Positions 8,868 to 16,083 are shown, counted from the stretch's first letter. The stretch: DNA of 64,000 nt from Flavobacterium sp. BFFFF2 (GCA_002256385.1 NKJD01000004.1:39496-103495); one strand, 5' to 3'. The notes: generated by a model not told the origin, from the sequence alone. A program made the numbers and translations.

Positions 8868-9000
8868 TTAGTTAGACCGCTTCACGAAGTTGCCGATCAA
8901 AGCGGGCTTAGTTCTCTCTGCCAAGATAATATTTATCGTGAAAACGAAAGATCTGGGTACCGAAATCTCGGCAATTTTGTGAAACGGCAGTTTGTTGTTG
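8868..9000. repeat. long imperfect inverted repeat (recombination-site-like hairpin)
   Basis: The left arm near 8880-8896 reads TTCACGAAGTTGCCGA. The right arm near 8969-8985 is its reverse complement with two mismatches (TTCACAAAATTGCCGA). Pairing continues outward through a CCG block to CAACA / TGTTG ends. The spacer of about 70 bases is itself partly paired. The architecture resembles an integron attC hairpin, but the RYYYAAC/GTTRRRY core does not match, so I call it only an inverted repeat. Confidence 0.5.
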
Positions 9001-9003
9001 TAA

Positions 9004-9600
9004 CTATTTGTTATTTTTAATTTCTTGAACCCTTTTAATAAGTAAATTATCAAGGTCAATTTCATATTCAACGCTTCTTATGACTATCTGATCTTCATCA
9101 TTTTTTACCTTTATGACAGTATCTAAAAAAATAGTCTCGATAATTTTTCCTCTTCTTGATAGAACTTTACTATAGTTTGAAATCTTTCCGTTTTCTCTGA
9201 AAAATGTCGAGTCGAGTTTCAGTTTTTCGAAATTACTAAAGTCAGGTTTAATATATTTATTCCCGATATATTGAGCATACCTTTTCTTTGGAATTGGATA
9301 TTTGCTATCATAAATTGATCGAAAGTATAAATCTTTTCCTCTCACTTCTAAAAAAGCGCTTTTTGAATAATCAATTTTACCATTTGGTAAAAATGCAATT
9401 TTCTCTCTCATTACTTTTTTGTCACCGTTTGAAAATCTATAAACAGAAGTGATTTTGTCATTTTTATCAAGCTCAATAATTATACTATCATTTGACTTTT
9501 CTCTAATAATTGGCATATGTACAACATCCTTGTTACTGACCTCTTTGGCACATGAAAACACTAATAATATCGAGATTAAAAATGTTAAATATTTCGTCAT
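9004..9600 (-). CDS. lipoprotein of unknown function
   Basis: 198 residues beginning MTKYLTFLISILLVFSCAKE, a clear lipoprotein signal with the modified cysteine at residue 17. The rest is lysine-rich and mostly beta-like, with phrases such as NDKITSVYRFSNGDKKV and KVLSRRGKIIETIFLD that suggest short repeated strand pairs, as in MORN/YwqK-like antitoxin folds; this is only a resemblance. The gene is AT-rich. A hairpin repeat starts 36 bases upstream of the start codon, exactly as for two other lipoproteins in this window. Probably anchored in the inner or outer membrane facing the periplasm. Confidence 0.65.
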   Translation of the reverse strand: MTKYLTFLISILLVFSCAKEVSNKDVVHMPIIREKSNDSIIIELDKNDKITSVYRFSNGDKKVMREKIAFLPNGKIDYSKSAFLEVRGKDLYFRSIYDSKYPIPKKRYAQYIGNKYIKPDFSNFEKLKLDSTFFRENGKISNYSKVLSRRGKIIETIFLDTVIKVKNDEDQIVIRSVEYEIDLDNLLIKRVQEIKNNK

Positions 9601-9635
9601 TGTGTTGGTGTTGTTCTGTTATAGCAACTAACCCC

Positions 9636-9796
9636 GCTCCGCAAAGTCTCCCGACTTTGCGGCCACAGCCAAAGTTGAATTTCTGGATATAAATCTAAGA
9701 AGTTTTCGGATTTCTTCGTGAAAAAAAAAAGTAAGGTTACCTGAGAGAGCAACATTACCACTTTTAACATTCCAACTTTAAAACTCATAGTGCAAG
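9636..9796 (-). repeat. R1 hairpin repeat, copy a
   Basis: First of five long copies of an intergenic repeat. It starts with a perfect 10-bp stem, CCGCAAAGTC (9639-9648) and GACTTTGCGG (9653-9662), around a TCCC loop. A conserved segment follows (CCAAAGTTGAATTTCTGG, AAATCTAAGAAGTTTTCGG), and it ends in TTCCAACTTTAAAACTCATAG. It lies 36 bases upstream of the lipoprotein start at 9600. Confidence 0.8.
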
Positions 9797-9798
9797 CT

Positions 9799-9928
9799 GC
9801 TCCGCAAAGTCTCCCGACTTTTCGGCAAAAACCAAAATCGATTTTCAGGATCGAAATCTAAGAAGTTTTCGGATTTCGTGGGGCAATAAAAATAAAATTA
9901 ACTGCCGAGCAACTTTCAAACTTTCAAC
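9799..9928 (-). repeat. R1 hairpin repeat, copy b
   Basis: Directly follows copy a in the same orientation. The stem has one change (GACTTTTCGG), and the body keeps GATTTTCAGGATCGAAATC and AAGAAGTTTTCGGATTTCG, then GGGGCAATAAAAATAAAATT. It is truncated at the tail, where the GC-rich R2 repeat begins. Confidence 0.75.
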
Positions 9929-9935
9929 TTAGCTT

Positions 9936-10029
9936 TGGGCGTGCCCCGCCTGCCTAAGGCGAGGCGGGTCGGGCTGTCCGTTATATCTTTTGCTAAAGCA
10001 AAAGGATGCCACTGCCATCCCTCACGCGA
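9936..10029 (+). repeat. R2 GC-rich intergenic repeat, copy a (divergent)
   Basis: A GC-rich island in AT-rich surroundings, starting GGGCGTGCCCCGCC. It contains an inverted repeat (CCGCCT ... AGGCGG) followed by TCGGGCTGTCC, a second hairpin CTTTTGC/GCAAAAG, and an end GCCATCCCTCACGCG. Copies b and d, at 19576 and 24971, share the opening, the GGGCTGTC block and the GCCATCC..GGCGCG end. I recall similar elements as common intergenic repeats in Flavobacteria. Confidence 0.65.
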
Positions 10030-10065
10030 TTTTAGTTTAAAGTTTCAGGTTTAAAGTTTCAGATT

Positions 10066-10115
10066 TTTTACGAACAGCACCTACTAAAACCAGGCACTTA
10101 GTTCCCGCCGGGCTG
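10066..10115 (+). repeat. R3 short dispersed repeat, copy a
   Basis: Contains CGAACAGCACCTACTAAAAC and GGCACTTAGTTCCCGCCGGG. A related sequence, CGAATAGCACTTGCTAATTT and GACACTTAGTTCCCGCAGGG, occurs at 50395-50445. Both are preceded by a run of AGTTTAAAGTTTCAGG-like heptamers and lie downstream of AT-rich genes. Confidence 0.55.
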
Positions 10116-10267
10116 GTCTAAAGTCAATATTTCCTTGCGTTTAAAAGTTTTTCAACGCTTGAAATGTCAAGTGATAACATTTGTTGCTGCATTAATTTTA
10201 TTGCTGATTTTCAGGTGGTTTATTGGTTAAAGTGCTTCGCCATAAACTTTGATTGATTGTAAAAGTC

Positions 10268-10507
10268 TCATTTATTAAGAACAAATCTTCTAAACATGCA
10301 TACAAGATAAAAAGATAAAAATACCGCAGCCATTATTGCGATAAATATCTGGTGTTTTGATATACAAGGTGGGCAATCTTCATTACCAATGCATGGCTCG
10401 CAACTTGGTTTAAGGTAATAAAATATTAGACCTAAGATTACTTCTAAAACAATTAGTTGTAAAAATTTAATTTTACAAAATCTCTTAATCTCATGGATTT
10501 GCATCAT
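10268..10507 (-). CDS. small two-helix membrane protein with a CxxC pair loop
   Basis: About 79 residues if started at ATG 10507 (MMQIHEIKRF). A TTG at 10537 in the same frame would add ten lysine-rich residues. Two hydrophobic helices (FLQLIVLEVILGLIFYYL and FIAIMAAVFLSFYLVCM) flank a short loop, CEPCIGNEDCPPCIS, with two CxxC pairs. These could bind metal or form disulphides. No family recognised. It is AT-rich, lies alone between repeats and is preceded by R1 copy c. Moderately sure that it is a real gene, because the helix-loop-helix design is hard to explain as noise. Confidence 0.55.
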   Translation of the reverse strand: MMQIHEIKRFCKIKFLQLIVLEVILGLIFYYLKPSCEPCIGNEDCPPCISKHQIFIAIMAAVFLSFYLVCMFRRFVLNK

Positions 10508-10856
10508 CAATTTTTTATTTAATTTTTTTAAGCGCAATTGGATTTTTGTAATTCTTACATTATGTACTGATATACTTCACCCCACTCCGCAATCCTGATG
10601 ACTATCCGAACCCAACTTTGCGGCCACAGCCAAAGTCGAATTTCTGGCTATAAATCTAAGAAGTTTTCGGGTTTCGTGGGGCAATAAAAATAAAATTAAC
10701 TGGCGCGCAACTTTCCAACTTTCAACATTCCAACTTTAAAACTCATAGTGCAAGCTAAAGCTTGCGTACCTGAAGCCCACTGGCCTTTTATTACGCTAAC
10801 GCTCCATACAATTCGGCCTTTGGCCTCGGGTCTCCTCTATGTATCGTATACCCATG
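10508..10856. other. intergenic stretch with R1 copy c
   Basis: About 350 bases. It holds the leader of the small membrane protein, R1 copy c, and about 70 bases at the right end (10786-10856) containing TTCGGCCTTTGGCCTCGGG. This last part includes a short self-complementary GGCCTTTGGCC but no gene. Confidence 0.65.
10584..10783 (-). repeat. R1 hairpin repeat, copy c
   Basis: Body and tail match copies a and e closely (GGCCACAGCCAAAGTCGAAT, AAATCTAAGAAGTTTTCGGG, GGGGCAATAAAAATAAAATT, CTTTCCAACTTTCAACATTC). The left stem arm is disrupted: after CTCCGCAA a 20-base segment replaces the usual loop before CTTTGCGG. The tail carries the extra hairpin AAGCTAAAGCTT and GCGTACCTGAAGCCCACTGG, shared with copy e. 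Confidence 0.75.
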
Positions 10857-11360
10857 TTACCTTAGTGTTTTATGTTCAAAATCTAATTTAAAATCATTGT
10901 ATTTTTTCCCATTATATATACAATTTTCGATGGTGACAAAATATGCACAATACTCTGGGGTAGTAGTTCCAAGTGGATTTAGTGCAGGTTTGATTTTAGA
11001 TAATTTATGCTCTTCTTTACTACCATTTTTATCAATAATCAAAAAACATATGTCATTTTTGTAGTTTATATTATCTACTGTAATGCTGAAGTCACCGTCA
11101 TCCCAAACCAGAATACGATCTATGTTAAATGTTAATGACCGTATTTTTTTGTCAAAATTTCCGTTGTTCAAATACTCTATATAAATTATTTTTTCGACAC
11201 TCATACCATTCCCGTTGAAATTCACAATTTTTATTTTATCAATATAGGGATCTGTATATGCTTTTTTTTCCGGTTTTTTTTTACAACAAATAAGCAATAT
11301 CACCACAAAAAGCACTTTAACCGCAATTCTAATCTTTTTTATCTGAGCCATAGACTGCAT
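10857..11360 (-). CDS. lipoprotein of unknown function
   Basis: 167 residues. The N-terminus is basic, then hydrophobic (VKVLFVVILLICC), and runs into CKKKPEKK, a lipoprotein signal with adjacent cysteines near residues 25-26. ATG codons at 11360 and 11351 are both possible starts. The mature part is lysine- and isoleucine-rich, probably beta-structured, with no recognised motif. The gene is AT-rich. R1 copy d begins 36 bases upstream of 11360, the same distance as for the lipoprotein gene at 9600. A membrane-anchored periplasmic location is likely; function unknown. Confidence 0.6.
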   Translation of the reverse strand: MQSMAQIKKIRIAVKVLFVVILLICCKKKPEKKAYTDPYIDKIKIVNFNGNGMSVEKIIYIEYLNNGNFDKKIRSLTFNIDRILVWDDGDFSITVDNINYKNDICFLIIDKNGSKEEHKLSKIKPALNPLGTTTPEYCAYFVTIENCIYNGKKYNDFKLDFEHKTLR

Positions 11361-11395
11361 TGTAAATTGTTTTACTTATTTCACTTTCTGTCGCC

Positions 11396-11553
11396 GCTCC
11401 GCAAAGTCTCCCGACTTTGCGGCCACAGCCAAAGTTGAATTTCTGGATATAAATCTAAGAAGTTTTCGGATTTCGTTATGCAAAAAAACAAAATTAACTG
11501 AGGGAAGAACTTTCCAACTTTCAACATTCCAACTTTAAAACTCATAGTGCAAC
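11396..11553 (-). repeat. R1 hairpin repeat, copy d
   Basis: Nearly identical to copy a through the stem-loop (CCGCAAAGTC / GACTTTGCGG) and body. The tail reads AACTTTCCAACTTTCAACAT and AAACTCATAGTGCAA. It lies 36 bases upstream of the lipoprotein start at 11360. Confidence 0.8.
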
Positions 11554-11555
11554 CT

Positions 11556-11743
11556 GCTCCGCAAAGTCTCCCGACTTTGCGGCAAAAACCAAAGTAGATT
11601 TTCTGGATATAAATCTATTAAGTTTTCTGGTTTCGTGGGGCAATAAAAATAAAATTAACTGGCGAGCAACTTTCCAACTTTCAACATTCCAACGTTATTA
11701 CTGGCAAAGCAAGCTAAAGCTTGCGTACCTGAAGCCCACTGGG
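11556..11743 (-). repeat. R1 hairpin repeat, copy e
   Basis: Directly follows copy d in tandem, as b follows a. The stem-loop is intact. The body has small changes (GTAGATTTTCTGG, AATCTATTAAGTTTTCTGG). The tail ends in GCAAGC-TAAA-GCTTGC, a perfect small hairpin, then GTACCTGAAGCCCACTGGG. Confidence 0.8.
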
Positions 11744-11777
11744 CTTCCTCCTCTATATCTCATATGCTTTGCTCGTG

Positions 11778-12015
11778 TGATCCCATTTTGCTCCATTTTG
11801 AACATTTCAACTTTCAAACAAAAATGGGATTACACTTCGCTTCGCTTGCGTGATCCCATTTTGCTCCGTTTTGAACATTTCAACTTTCAAACAAAAATGG
11901 GATTACACTTCGCTTCGCTTGCGTGATCCCATTTTGCTCCGTTCTGAACATTTCAACTTTCAAACAAAAATGGGATTACACTTCGCTTCGCTTGCGTGAT
12001 CCCATTTTGCTCCGT
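11778..12015 (+). repeat. 73-bp tandem repeat, three full units and a partial fourth
   Basis: Units start at 11778, 11851, 11924 and 11997, exactly 73 bases apart, each beginning TGATCCCATTTTGCTCC. Within a unit ATCCCATTTTG pairs with the later CAAAAATGGGAT across a 28-base loop. The CTTCGCTTCGCTTGCG segment is itself a triple of CTTCG-like steps. Units 2 and 3 differ by single bases, so the array expanded recently. Confidence 0.9.
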
Positions 12016-12035
12016 TCTGAACATGCCATAAAAGC

Positions 12036-12077
12036 AACGCAACCAAGGTTGCGTTACCTTTTTATTTTTTTAGCCGC
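12036..12077 (+). terminator. hairpin with T-rich tail after the tandem array
   Basis: AACGCAAC pairs with GTTGCGTT around CAAG, followed by ACCTTTTTATTTTTTT. It has the form of a plus-strand intrinsic terminator although no plus-strand gene precedes it. The repeat array upstream may therefore be transcribed, or the hairpin is another mobile repeat. Confidence 0.5.
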
Positions 12078-12112
12078 TTACAAAAGCAAGCTTTTGACGC
12101 TTTAAAAAAATA

Positions 12113-12138
12113 AAAACGGCACCGTTAGGTGCCGTTTT
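12113..12138 (-). terminator. terminator of the tRNA operon
   Basis: AAAACGGCACC and GGTGCCGTTTT form an 11-bp stem around GTTA. On the minus strand it is followed by a U-rich run (complement of TTTAAAAAAAT), just downstream of tRNA-Leu. Confidence 0.8.
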
Positions 12139-12151
12139 ATACATGCATTCG

Positions 12152-12233
12152 TGACCACGATGGGATTCGAACCCATACGCCTTGCAGCACCACCCCCTCA
12201 AGATGGCGAGTCTACCAATTTCTCCACGTGGCC
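12152..12233 (-). tRNA. tRNA-Leu (GAG)
   Basis: Folds as a class II tRNA. The acceptor stem pairs GGCCACG with CGTGGTC, the D-arm has AATTGGTAGA, and the anticodon arm is CCATC-TTGAGGG-GGTGG with anticodon GAG. A variable arm follows, and the T-arm is ATGGG-TTCGAAT-CCCAT. CCA is not encoded. Last gene of a three-tRNA operon. Confidence 0.95.
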
Positions 12234-12272
12234 TCAAAAAAAAAGTTATCCGAAAAACGAACAACTTTTTTG

Positions 12273-12345
12273 TGACCCGACTGGGGCTCGAACCCAGGAC
12301 CCCAACATTAAAAGTGTTGTGCTCTACCAGCTGAGCTATCGAGTC
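12273..12345 (-). tRNA. tRNA-Lys (TTT)
   Basis: Acceptor stem GACTCGA with TCGGGTC, D-arm AGCTCAGCTGGTAGAGC, anticodon loop CTTTTAA (anticodon TTT), T-arm CTGGG-TTCGAGC-CCCAG. CCA not encoded. It differs from the neighbouring tRNA-Lys by a single base in the D-loop region. Confidence 0.96.
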
Positions 12346-12367
12346 TAATAAATAAGCAAAAAAAAAG

Positions 12368-12440
12368 TGACCCGACTGGGGCTCGAACCCAGGACCCCAA
12401 CATTAAAAGTGTTGTGCTCTACCAACTGAGCTATCGAGTC
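12368..12440 (-). tRNA. tRNA-Lys (TTT), first gene of the operon
   Basis: Same structure as the tRNA-Lys downstream, with AGCTCAGTTGGTAGAGC in place of AGCTCAGCTGGTAGAGC. It starts 20 bases after the operon's -7 element. Tandem duplication explains the pair. Confidence 0.96.
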
Positions 12441-12460
12441 TGACTTTTGTAATGCGGGTG

Positions 12461-12492
12461 CAAATATAGTGTGTTATTGCGTATATTTCAAA
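12461..12492 (-). promoter_or_regulatory. promoter of the Lys-Lys-Leu tRNA operon
   Basis: On the minus strand TTTG (12489-12492) is followed after 20 bases by TATATTTG (12461-12468), a full match to the Bacteroidota TTTG-N19/21-TAnnTTTG promoter. The first tRNA begins 20 bases downstream. Confidence 0.85.
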
Positions 12493-12551
12493 GCAATTTA
12501 GGCTTAAATTTACCATTCAATTTACCTTGAATATAAACAATTGAAAAACAG

Positions 12552-13094
12552 ATGTTTAATAATAAAAAACACGTGGTTTTAGTGGGTTACATGGCGGCTG
12601 GGAAAAGCGAAGTGGGCAAAAAGTTGGCCGAAATTACGCACTTGCCCTTCGTGGATCTCGATGAACACATTGAAAAACAGACGGGTTTAAGCCCAGCCGA
12701 GTGGATCGTCAATCGGGGCGATATTGCCTTTCGGAGGGTGGAACACACACTTTTTACTGAACTTTGTCAAGGTTTGGTGCCAACTATCATTTCAACGGGC
12801 GGCGGCACGCCTTGCTATGCCCAAAACGACTTGTGGTTGCAGCACCCTCACTGTATATCTTTTTATTTAAAAGCAGCGCCTGCTACGCTTTTAGGTCGGC
12901 TCCAGAAATCAGCCAGTATTAGGCCTTTAAAACCCAGTGCGCATACGGACGAGGAAGCACTAGAACACCTTGCCAAACACCTCTTTGAAAGGGTTCCCTA
13001 CTATACAAAAGCGAAACATACCATTGCAACGGATGGAAAAAATATTGATGCAGTGGTGGCTGAGTTGGTTAAAATATTGGAGACGGATCAATAA
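12552..13094 (+). CDS. aroK: shikimate kinase
   Basis: Phosphorylates shikimate at the 3-hydroxyl with ATP, the fifth step of chorismate synthesis for aromatic amino acids. Cytoplasmic, 180 residues, normal length. The Walker A loop is GYMAAGKS (12-19). The shikimate-binding acid is in FVDLDEHI (about 35-37), the substrate-binding Arg in RGDIAFRRVE, and the glycine-rich STGGGTP follows; a lid region carries Arg residues around RPLKP. It stands alone, divergent from the tRNA operon, and converges with pepP across a shared terminator. Strong call. Confidence 0.95.
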   Translation: MFNNKKHVVLVGYMAAGKSEVGKKLAEITHLPFVDLDEHIEKQTGLSPAEWIVNRGDIAFRRVEHTLFTELCQGLVPTIISTGGGTPCYAQNDLWLQHPHCISFYLKAAPATLLGRLQKSASIRPLKPSAHTDEEALEHLAKHLFERVPYYTKAKHTIATDGKNIDAVVAELVKILETDQ

Positions 13095-13130
13095 GTAGAT
13101 TCATCACTTAATTACCCCATTTTTCCAAAC

Positions 13131-13157
13131 AAAAACGGCCCGAAGGCCGCTTGTTTT
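13131..13157 (+). terminator. bidirectional terminator between aroK and pepP
   Basis: CGGCC and GGCCG around a CGAA tetraloop, flanked by AAAAA on the left and TTGTTTT on the right. It serves the convergent aroK and aminopeptidase P genes and touches the pepP stop codon. Confidence 0.75.
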
Positions 13158-14448
13158 ATGAATTCATGAGGTGTTCAATTTCCTCTGCTTCAATCGGAAT
13201 GTTCGCCATTAAATTGATGGGCGCTCCCTGCGGCTGAATCACCATGTCGTCTTCGAGGCGAATGCCAAAGCCTTCTTCGGGGATGTAAATGCCTGGTTCA
13301 ACAGTAAAAACCATGTTGGCTTGCATGGGTTCGTGCAACAATCCATAATCGTGGGTGTCTAAGCCCATGTGATGCGAAGTGCCGTGCATAAAATATTTTT
13401 TATAGGCGGGCCAATCTGGGTTTTCGTTTTGTACATCGGGGGGGGTTAACAAGCCCAAGTCAAGCAAGGCACTGGTCATAATTTTACCCACTTCCAAATG
13501 GTATTCTTTCCACAACGTGCCAGGCGTCAACAATTGAGCGGCTTCGTTTTTCACTTTTAACACCGCGTTGTACACCTCTTTTTGACGGGCATTAAAACGC
13601 CCCGAAACAGGAATGGTGCGGCTCAAATCACTGGAATAATTGGCGTATTCGGCCCCCACATCAAGCAAAATGAGATCGCCAGCCAAACAAGCTCGGTTGT
13701 TTTCAATATAATGCAACACGTTGGCATTTTTACCCGATGCTATAATAGGCGTGTAAGCAAATCCTTTTGACCGATTGCGCACAAATTCGTGAATCAATTC
13801 GGCTTCAATTTCGTACTCCATAACGCCCGGTTTCACAAAAGGCAAAATGCGGCGAACGCCTTTTTCCGTAATGTCGCAGGCATGTTTAATGAGGGCCAAT
13901 TCTTCGGCTTCTTTCACGGAGCGCAACCTTTGCAAAATCGGATTGGATCGTTCCACCTTGTGCGCTGGATAAGTCGCTTTAAACCATTTGATAAAACGGT
14001 CTTCGCGCGTTTCGGTTTCTACGCTGGCGCGGTAATGTTCATTGGTATTCAAATACGCCGTGTCCGCATAGGTCATCACCTCTTTCAAAATTTTATGAAA
14101 GTCGCTCAGCCAATACACCGTCCGAACGCCCGACACCTCAAAAGCGCGTTCTTTGGTCAGTTTTTCACCTTCCCAAATGGCAATGTGCTCATTGGTTTCA
14201 CGCAAAAACAACACTTCGCGCAAATGCGCATAAGGGGCGTCTGGAAAAATAAGTAATACACTTTCTTCTTGGTCTACGCCGCTCAAATAAAAGATATCGC
14301 GGTGTTGGGCAAAAGGCAAAGTGCTGTCGGCACTTACTGGGTAAATGTCGTTTGAATTAAACAAAGCGACACTATTGGGTTTCATTTGACTGGCAAATTT
14401 GGCCCGGTTTTTAATAAATAACTGGCTGTTTATGGGTAAATATTTCAT
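13156..14448 (-). CDS. pepP: Xaa-Pro aminopeptidase (aminopeptidase P)
   Basis: Removes N-terminal residues that precede proline. Cytoplasmic, dimanganese, pita-bread fold. 430 residues: an N-terminal AMP_N domain (1-170) and a C-terminal M24 peptidase domain. All five metal ligands can be placed by analogy with E. coli PepP: Asp263 in LLDVGAEY, Asp274 in SSDLSRT, His359 in HGTSHHMGLDTHD, Glu384 in FTVEPG and Glu399 in GIRLEDD. No signal peptide. It begins 33 bases after the fumarase stop, so both genes are probably in one transcript. Confidence 0.94.
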   Translation of the reverse strand: MKYLPINSQLFIKNRAKFASQMKPNSVALFNSNDIYPVSADSTLPFAQHRDIFYLSGVDQEESVLLIFPDAPYAHLREVLFLRETNEHIAIWEGEKLTKERAFEVSGVRTVYWLSDFHKILKEVMTYADTAYLNTNEHYRASVETETREDRFIKWFKATYPAHKVERSNPILQRLRSVKEAEELALIKHACDITEKGVRRILPFVKPGVMEYEIEAELIHEFVRNRSKGFAYTPIIASGKNANVLHYIENNRACLAGDLILLDVGAEYANYSSDLSRTIPVSGRFNARQKEVYNAVLKVKNEAAQLLTPGTLWKEYHLEVGKIMTSALLDLGLLTPPDVQNENPDWPAYKKYFMHGTSHHMGLDTHDYGLLHEPMQANMVFTVEPGIYIPEEGFGIRLEDDMVIQPQGAPINLMANIPIEAEEIEHLMNS

Positions 14449-14481
14449 CTTATATTTTTATGTGAGCAGTCGTGAACCGCG

Positions 14482-16083
14482 TTACAGATTAGCAAAAAAA
14501 TCGTTCCCCTTGTCGTCGGTGATAATGAAGGCGGGGAAATCTTTCACCGTAATTTTACGGATGGCTTCCATGCCCAATTCTTCAAAATCGACCAATTCCA
14601 CACTCAAAATATTTTCTTGGGCCAAAATAGCGGCGGGGCCACCAATGGATCCAAGGTAGAATCCACCAAATTGTTGACAGGCTTCGCGCACCTCGTTGCT
14701 GCGGTTTCCTTTGGCCAACATAATCATACTGCCGCCCGCTTTCTGAAAAGCATTGACATACACATCCATGCGGCCTGCGGTGGTGGGCCCAAAGCTTCCC
14801 GATGGCATGCCGTCGGGTGTTTTGGCTGGGCCAGCATAGTAAATCGGGTGGTTTTTAAAGTACTCAGGCATCGGTTTGCCTGCATCCAGCAATTCTTGGA
14901 TTTTGGCATGCGCAATGTCACGCGCCACAATAAGCGTTCCGTTCAGTTTTAAACGGGTCTTAATCGGATATTTGCTCAATTCGGCTAAAATGTCCGCCAT
15001 CGGACGGTTCAAATCAACCACAACGGGTTCATCTAAATGCGGTGCCACTTCAGGCAAAAACCGTGCTGGGTTGGTTTCTAGTTGTTCCAAAAACAAGCCA
15101 TCAGCCGTGATTTTGGCCTTGATGTTTCGGTCGGCCGAACAAGACACGCCCATGCCAACTGGACACGAAGCTGCATGTCGTGGCAACCGAATGACCCGCA
15201 CATCATGGGTTAAATATTTTCCGCCAAATTGCGCACCAATGGCACTTTCTTGGCAAATTTGGTGCACTTTGGCTTCCCATTCCTTGTCTCTGAAAGCCTG
15301 TCCGGCCATATTGCCAGAAGTGGGTAAATGGTCATAATAACCAGCTGATGCTTTTTTGACCGCTGACAAATTCGCCTCGGCCGAAGTACCACCAATGACT
15401 ATGGCCAAATGGTAGGGTGGGCAAGCCGAGGTGCCCAAATCTTTGATTCTTTCTTGGATAAAGGCCTCTAACGATTTTTCATTAAGCAGCGATTTCGTTT
15501 TTTGGTATAAAAAGGTTTTGTTGGCAGAACCGCCGCCTTTGGCCAAAAATAAAAACTCATATTGGTTGCCCTTGGTGGCATAAATGTCAATTTGAGCGGG
15601 CAAGTTGGAACCCGAATTTTTCTCTTCAAACATGCTGATGGGCACAATTTGTGAATAACGCAAATTGCGTTTTTGATAAGTGTCAAAAATGCCGCGCGAC
15701 AAACATTCCGCGTCATCGGCGCCGGTATATACATTTTCGCCTTTTTTGGCCATCACAATGGCAGTTCCCGTGTCTTGGCACGAAGGCAATTGCCCACGAA
15801 CCGCCACTTCGGCATTTTGTAATAAATTGTAAGCTACAAACCGGTCGTTGTCGGTGGCTTCTGGGTCGTCAATGATGTTGCGCAGTTGTTGCAGATGTCC
15901 TGGACGCAGCATAAAAGATACGTCGTTCATGGCGTGTTCCGCCAACAAAGCAATGCCTTCTGGGTCCACCATTAAAATGTCACGGTCGCCCATGCGCTCG
16001 ACCCGCACATAGTCAGCACTAATTTTTTTATAAGGGGTTTCATCCTTTAAAATCGGATAAGGATTTTGATATATAAATTCCAT
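14482..16083 (-). CDS. fumA: class I fumarate hydratase (iron-sulphur)
   Basis: Interconverts fumarate and malate in the TCA cycle. 533 residues, the long single-chain form of the oxygen-sensitive [4Fe-4S] enzyme, cytoplasmic. Cluster cysteines by analogy with E. coli FumA: Cys102 ([11 protein letters not shown]), Cys221 ([11 protein letters not shown]) and Cys315 ([10 protein letters not shown]). The C-terminal domain has [11 protein letters not shown] and GSIGGPAA. It is followed by pepP. Malate dehydrogenase, the next step, is encoded at 58206 and is not linked. The gene symbol reflects the family; the organism's own locus name may differ. Confidence 0.93.
   Translation of the reverse strand: MEFIYQNPYPILKDETPYKKISADYVRVERMGDRDILMVDPEGIALLAEHAMNDVSFMLRPGHLQQLRNIIDDPEATDNDRFVAYNLLQNAEVAVRGQLPSCQDTGTAIVMAKKGENVYTGADDAECLSRGIFDTYQKRNLRYSQIVPISMFEEKNSGSNLPAQIDIYATKGNQYEFLFLAKGGGSANKTFLYQKTKSLLNEKSLEAFIQERIKDLGTSACPPYHLAIVIGGTSAEANLSAVKKASAGYYDHLPTSGNMAGQAFRDKEWEAKVHQICQESAIGAQFGGKYLTHDVRVIRLPRHAASCPVGMGVSCSADRNIKAKITADGLFLEQLETNPARFLPEVAPHLDEPVVVDLNRPMADILAELSKYPIKTRLKLNGTLIVARDIAHAKIQELLDAGKPMPEYFKNHPIYYAGPAKTPDGMPSGSFGPTTAGRMDVYVNAFQKAGGSMIMLAKGNRSNEVREACQQFGGFYLGSIGGPAAILAQENILSVELVDFEELGMEAIRKITVKDFPAFIITDDKGNDFFANL

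Larger units (their letters stand above)
9601..10267. other. intergenic stretch filled with repeats
   Basis: 667 bases without a gene. From left to right: the leader of the lipoprotein gene, R1 copies a and b in tandem, R2 copy a, a run of AGTTTAAAGTTTCAGG-like units (10034-10062), R3 copy a, then about 150 AT-rich bases with no recognised feature. Confidence 0.7.
11361..12151. other. intergenic stretch of tandem and hairpin repeats
   Basis: 791 bases with no convincing gene. Holds R1 copies d and e, then a 73-bp tandem array, then two hairpins (12036-12055 and 12113-12138) next to the tRNA genes. A plus-strand frame crossing the array is only a product of the repeat. Confidence 0.7.

Noticed and set aside
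11778..12015. Tandem array as a possible CRISPR
   Set aside because: The whole 73-bp unit is conserved; there are no variable spacers between constant repeats, and no cas gene is near.
11923..12105. Plus-strand reading frame across the 73-bp array
   Set aside because: It is created by the repeat and has no protein-like features.
9601..12140. Classical integron cassette array
   Set aside because: R1 and the inverted repeat at 8868 lack the attC core consensus and no integron integrase is in the window.
12552..13094. Transfer of aroK with the tRNA operon
   Set aside because: Base use matches the core genes and the gene has normal family motifs; it simply borders the accessory block.
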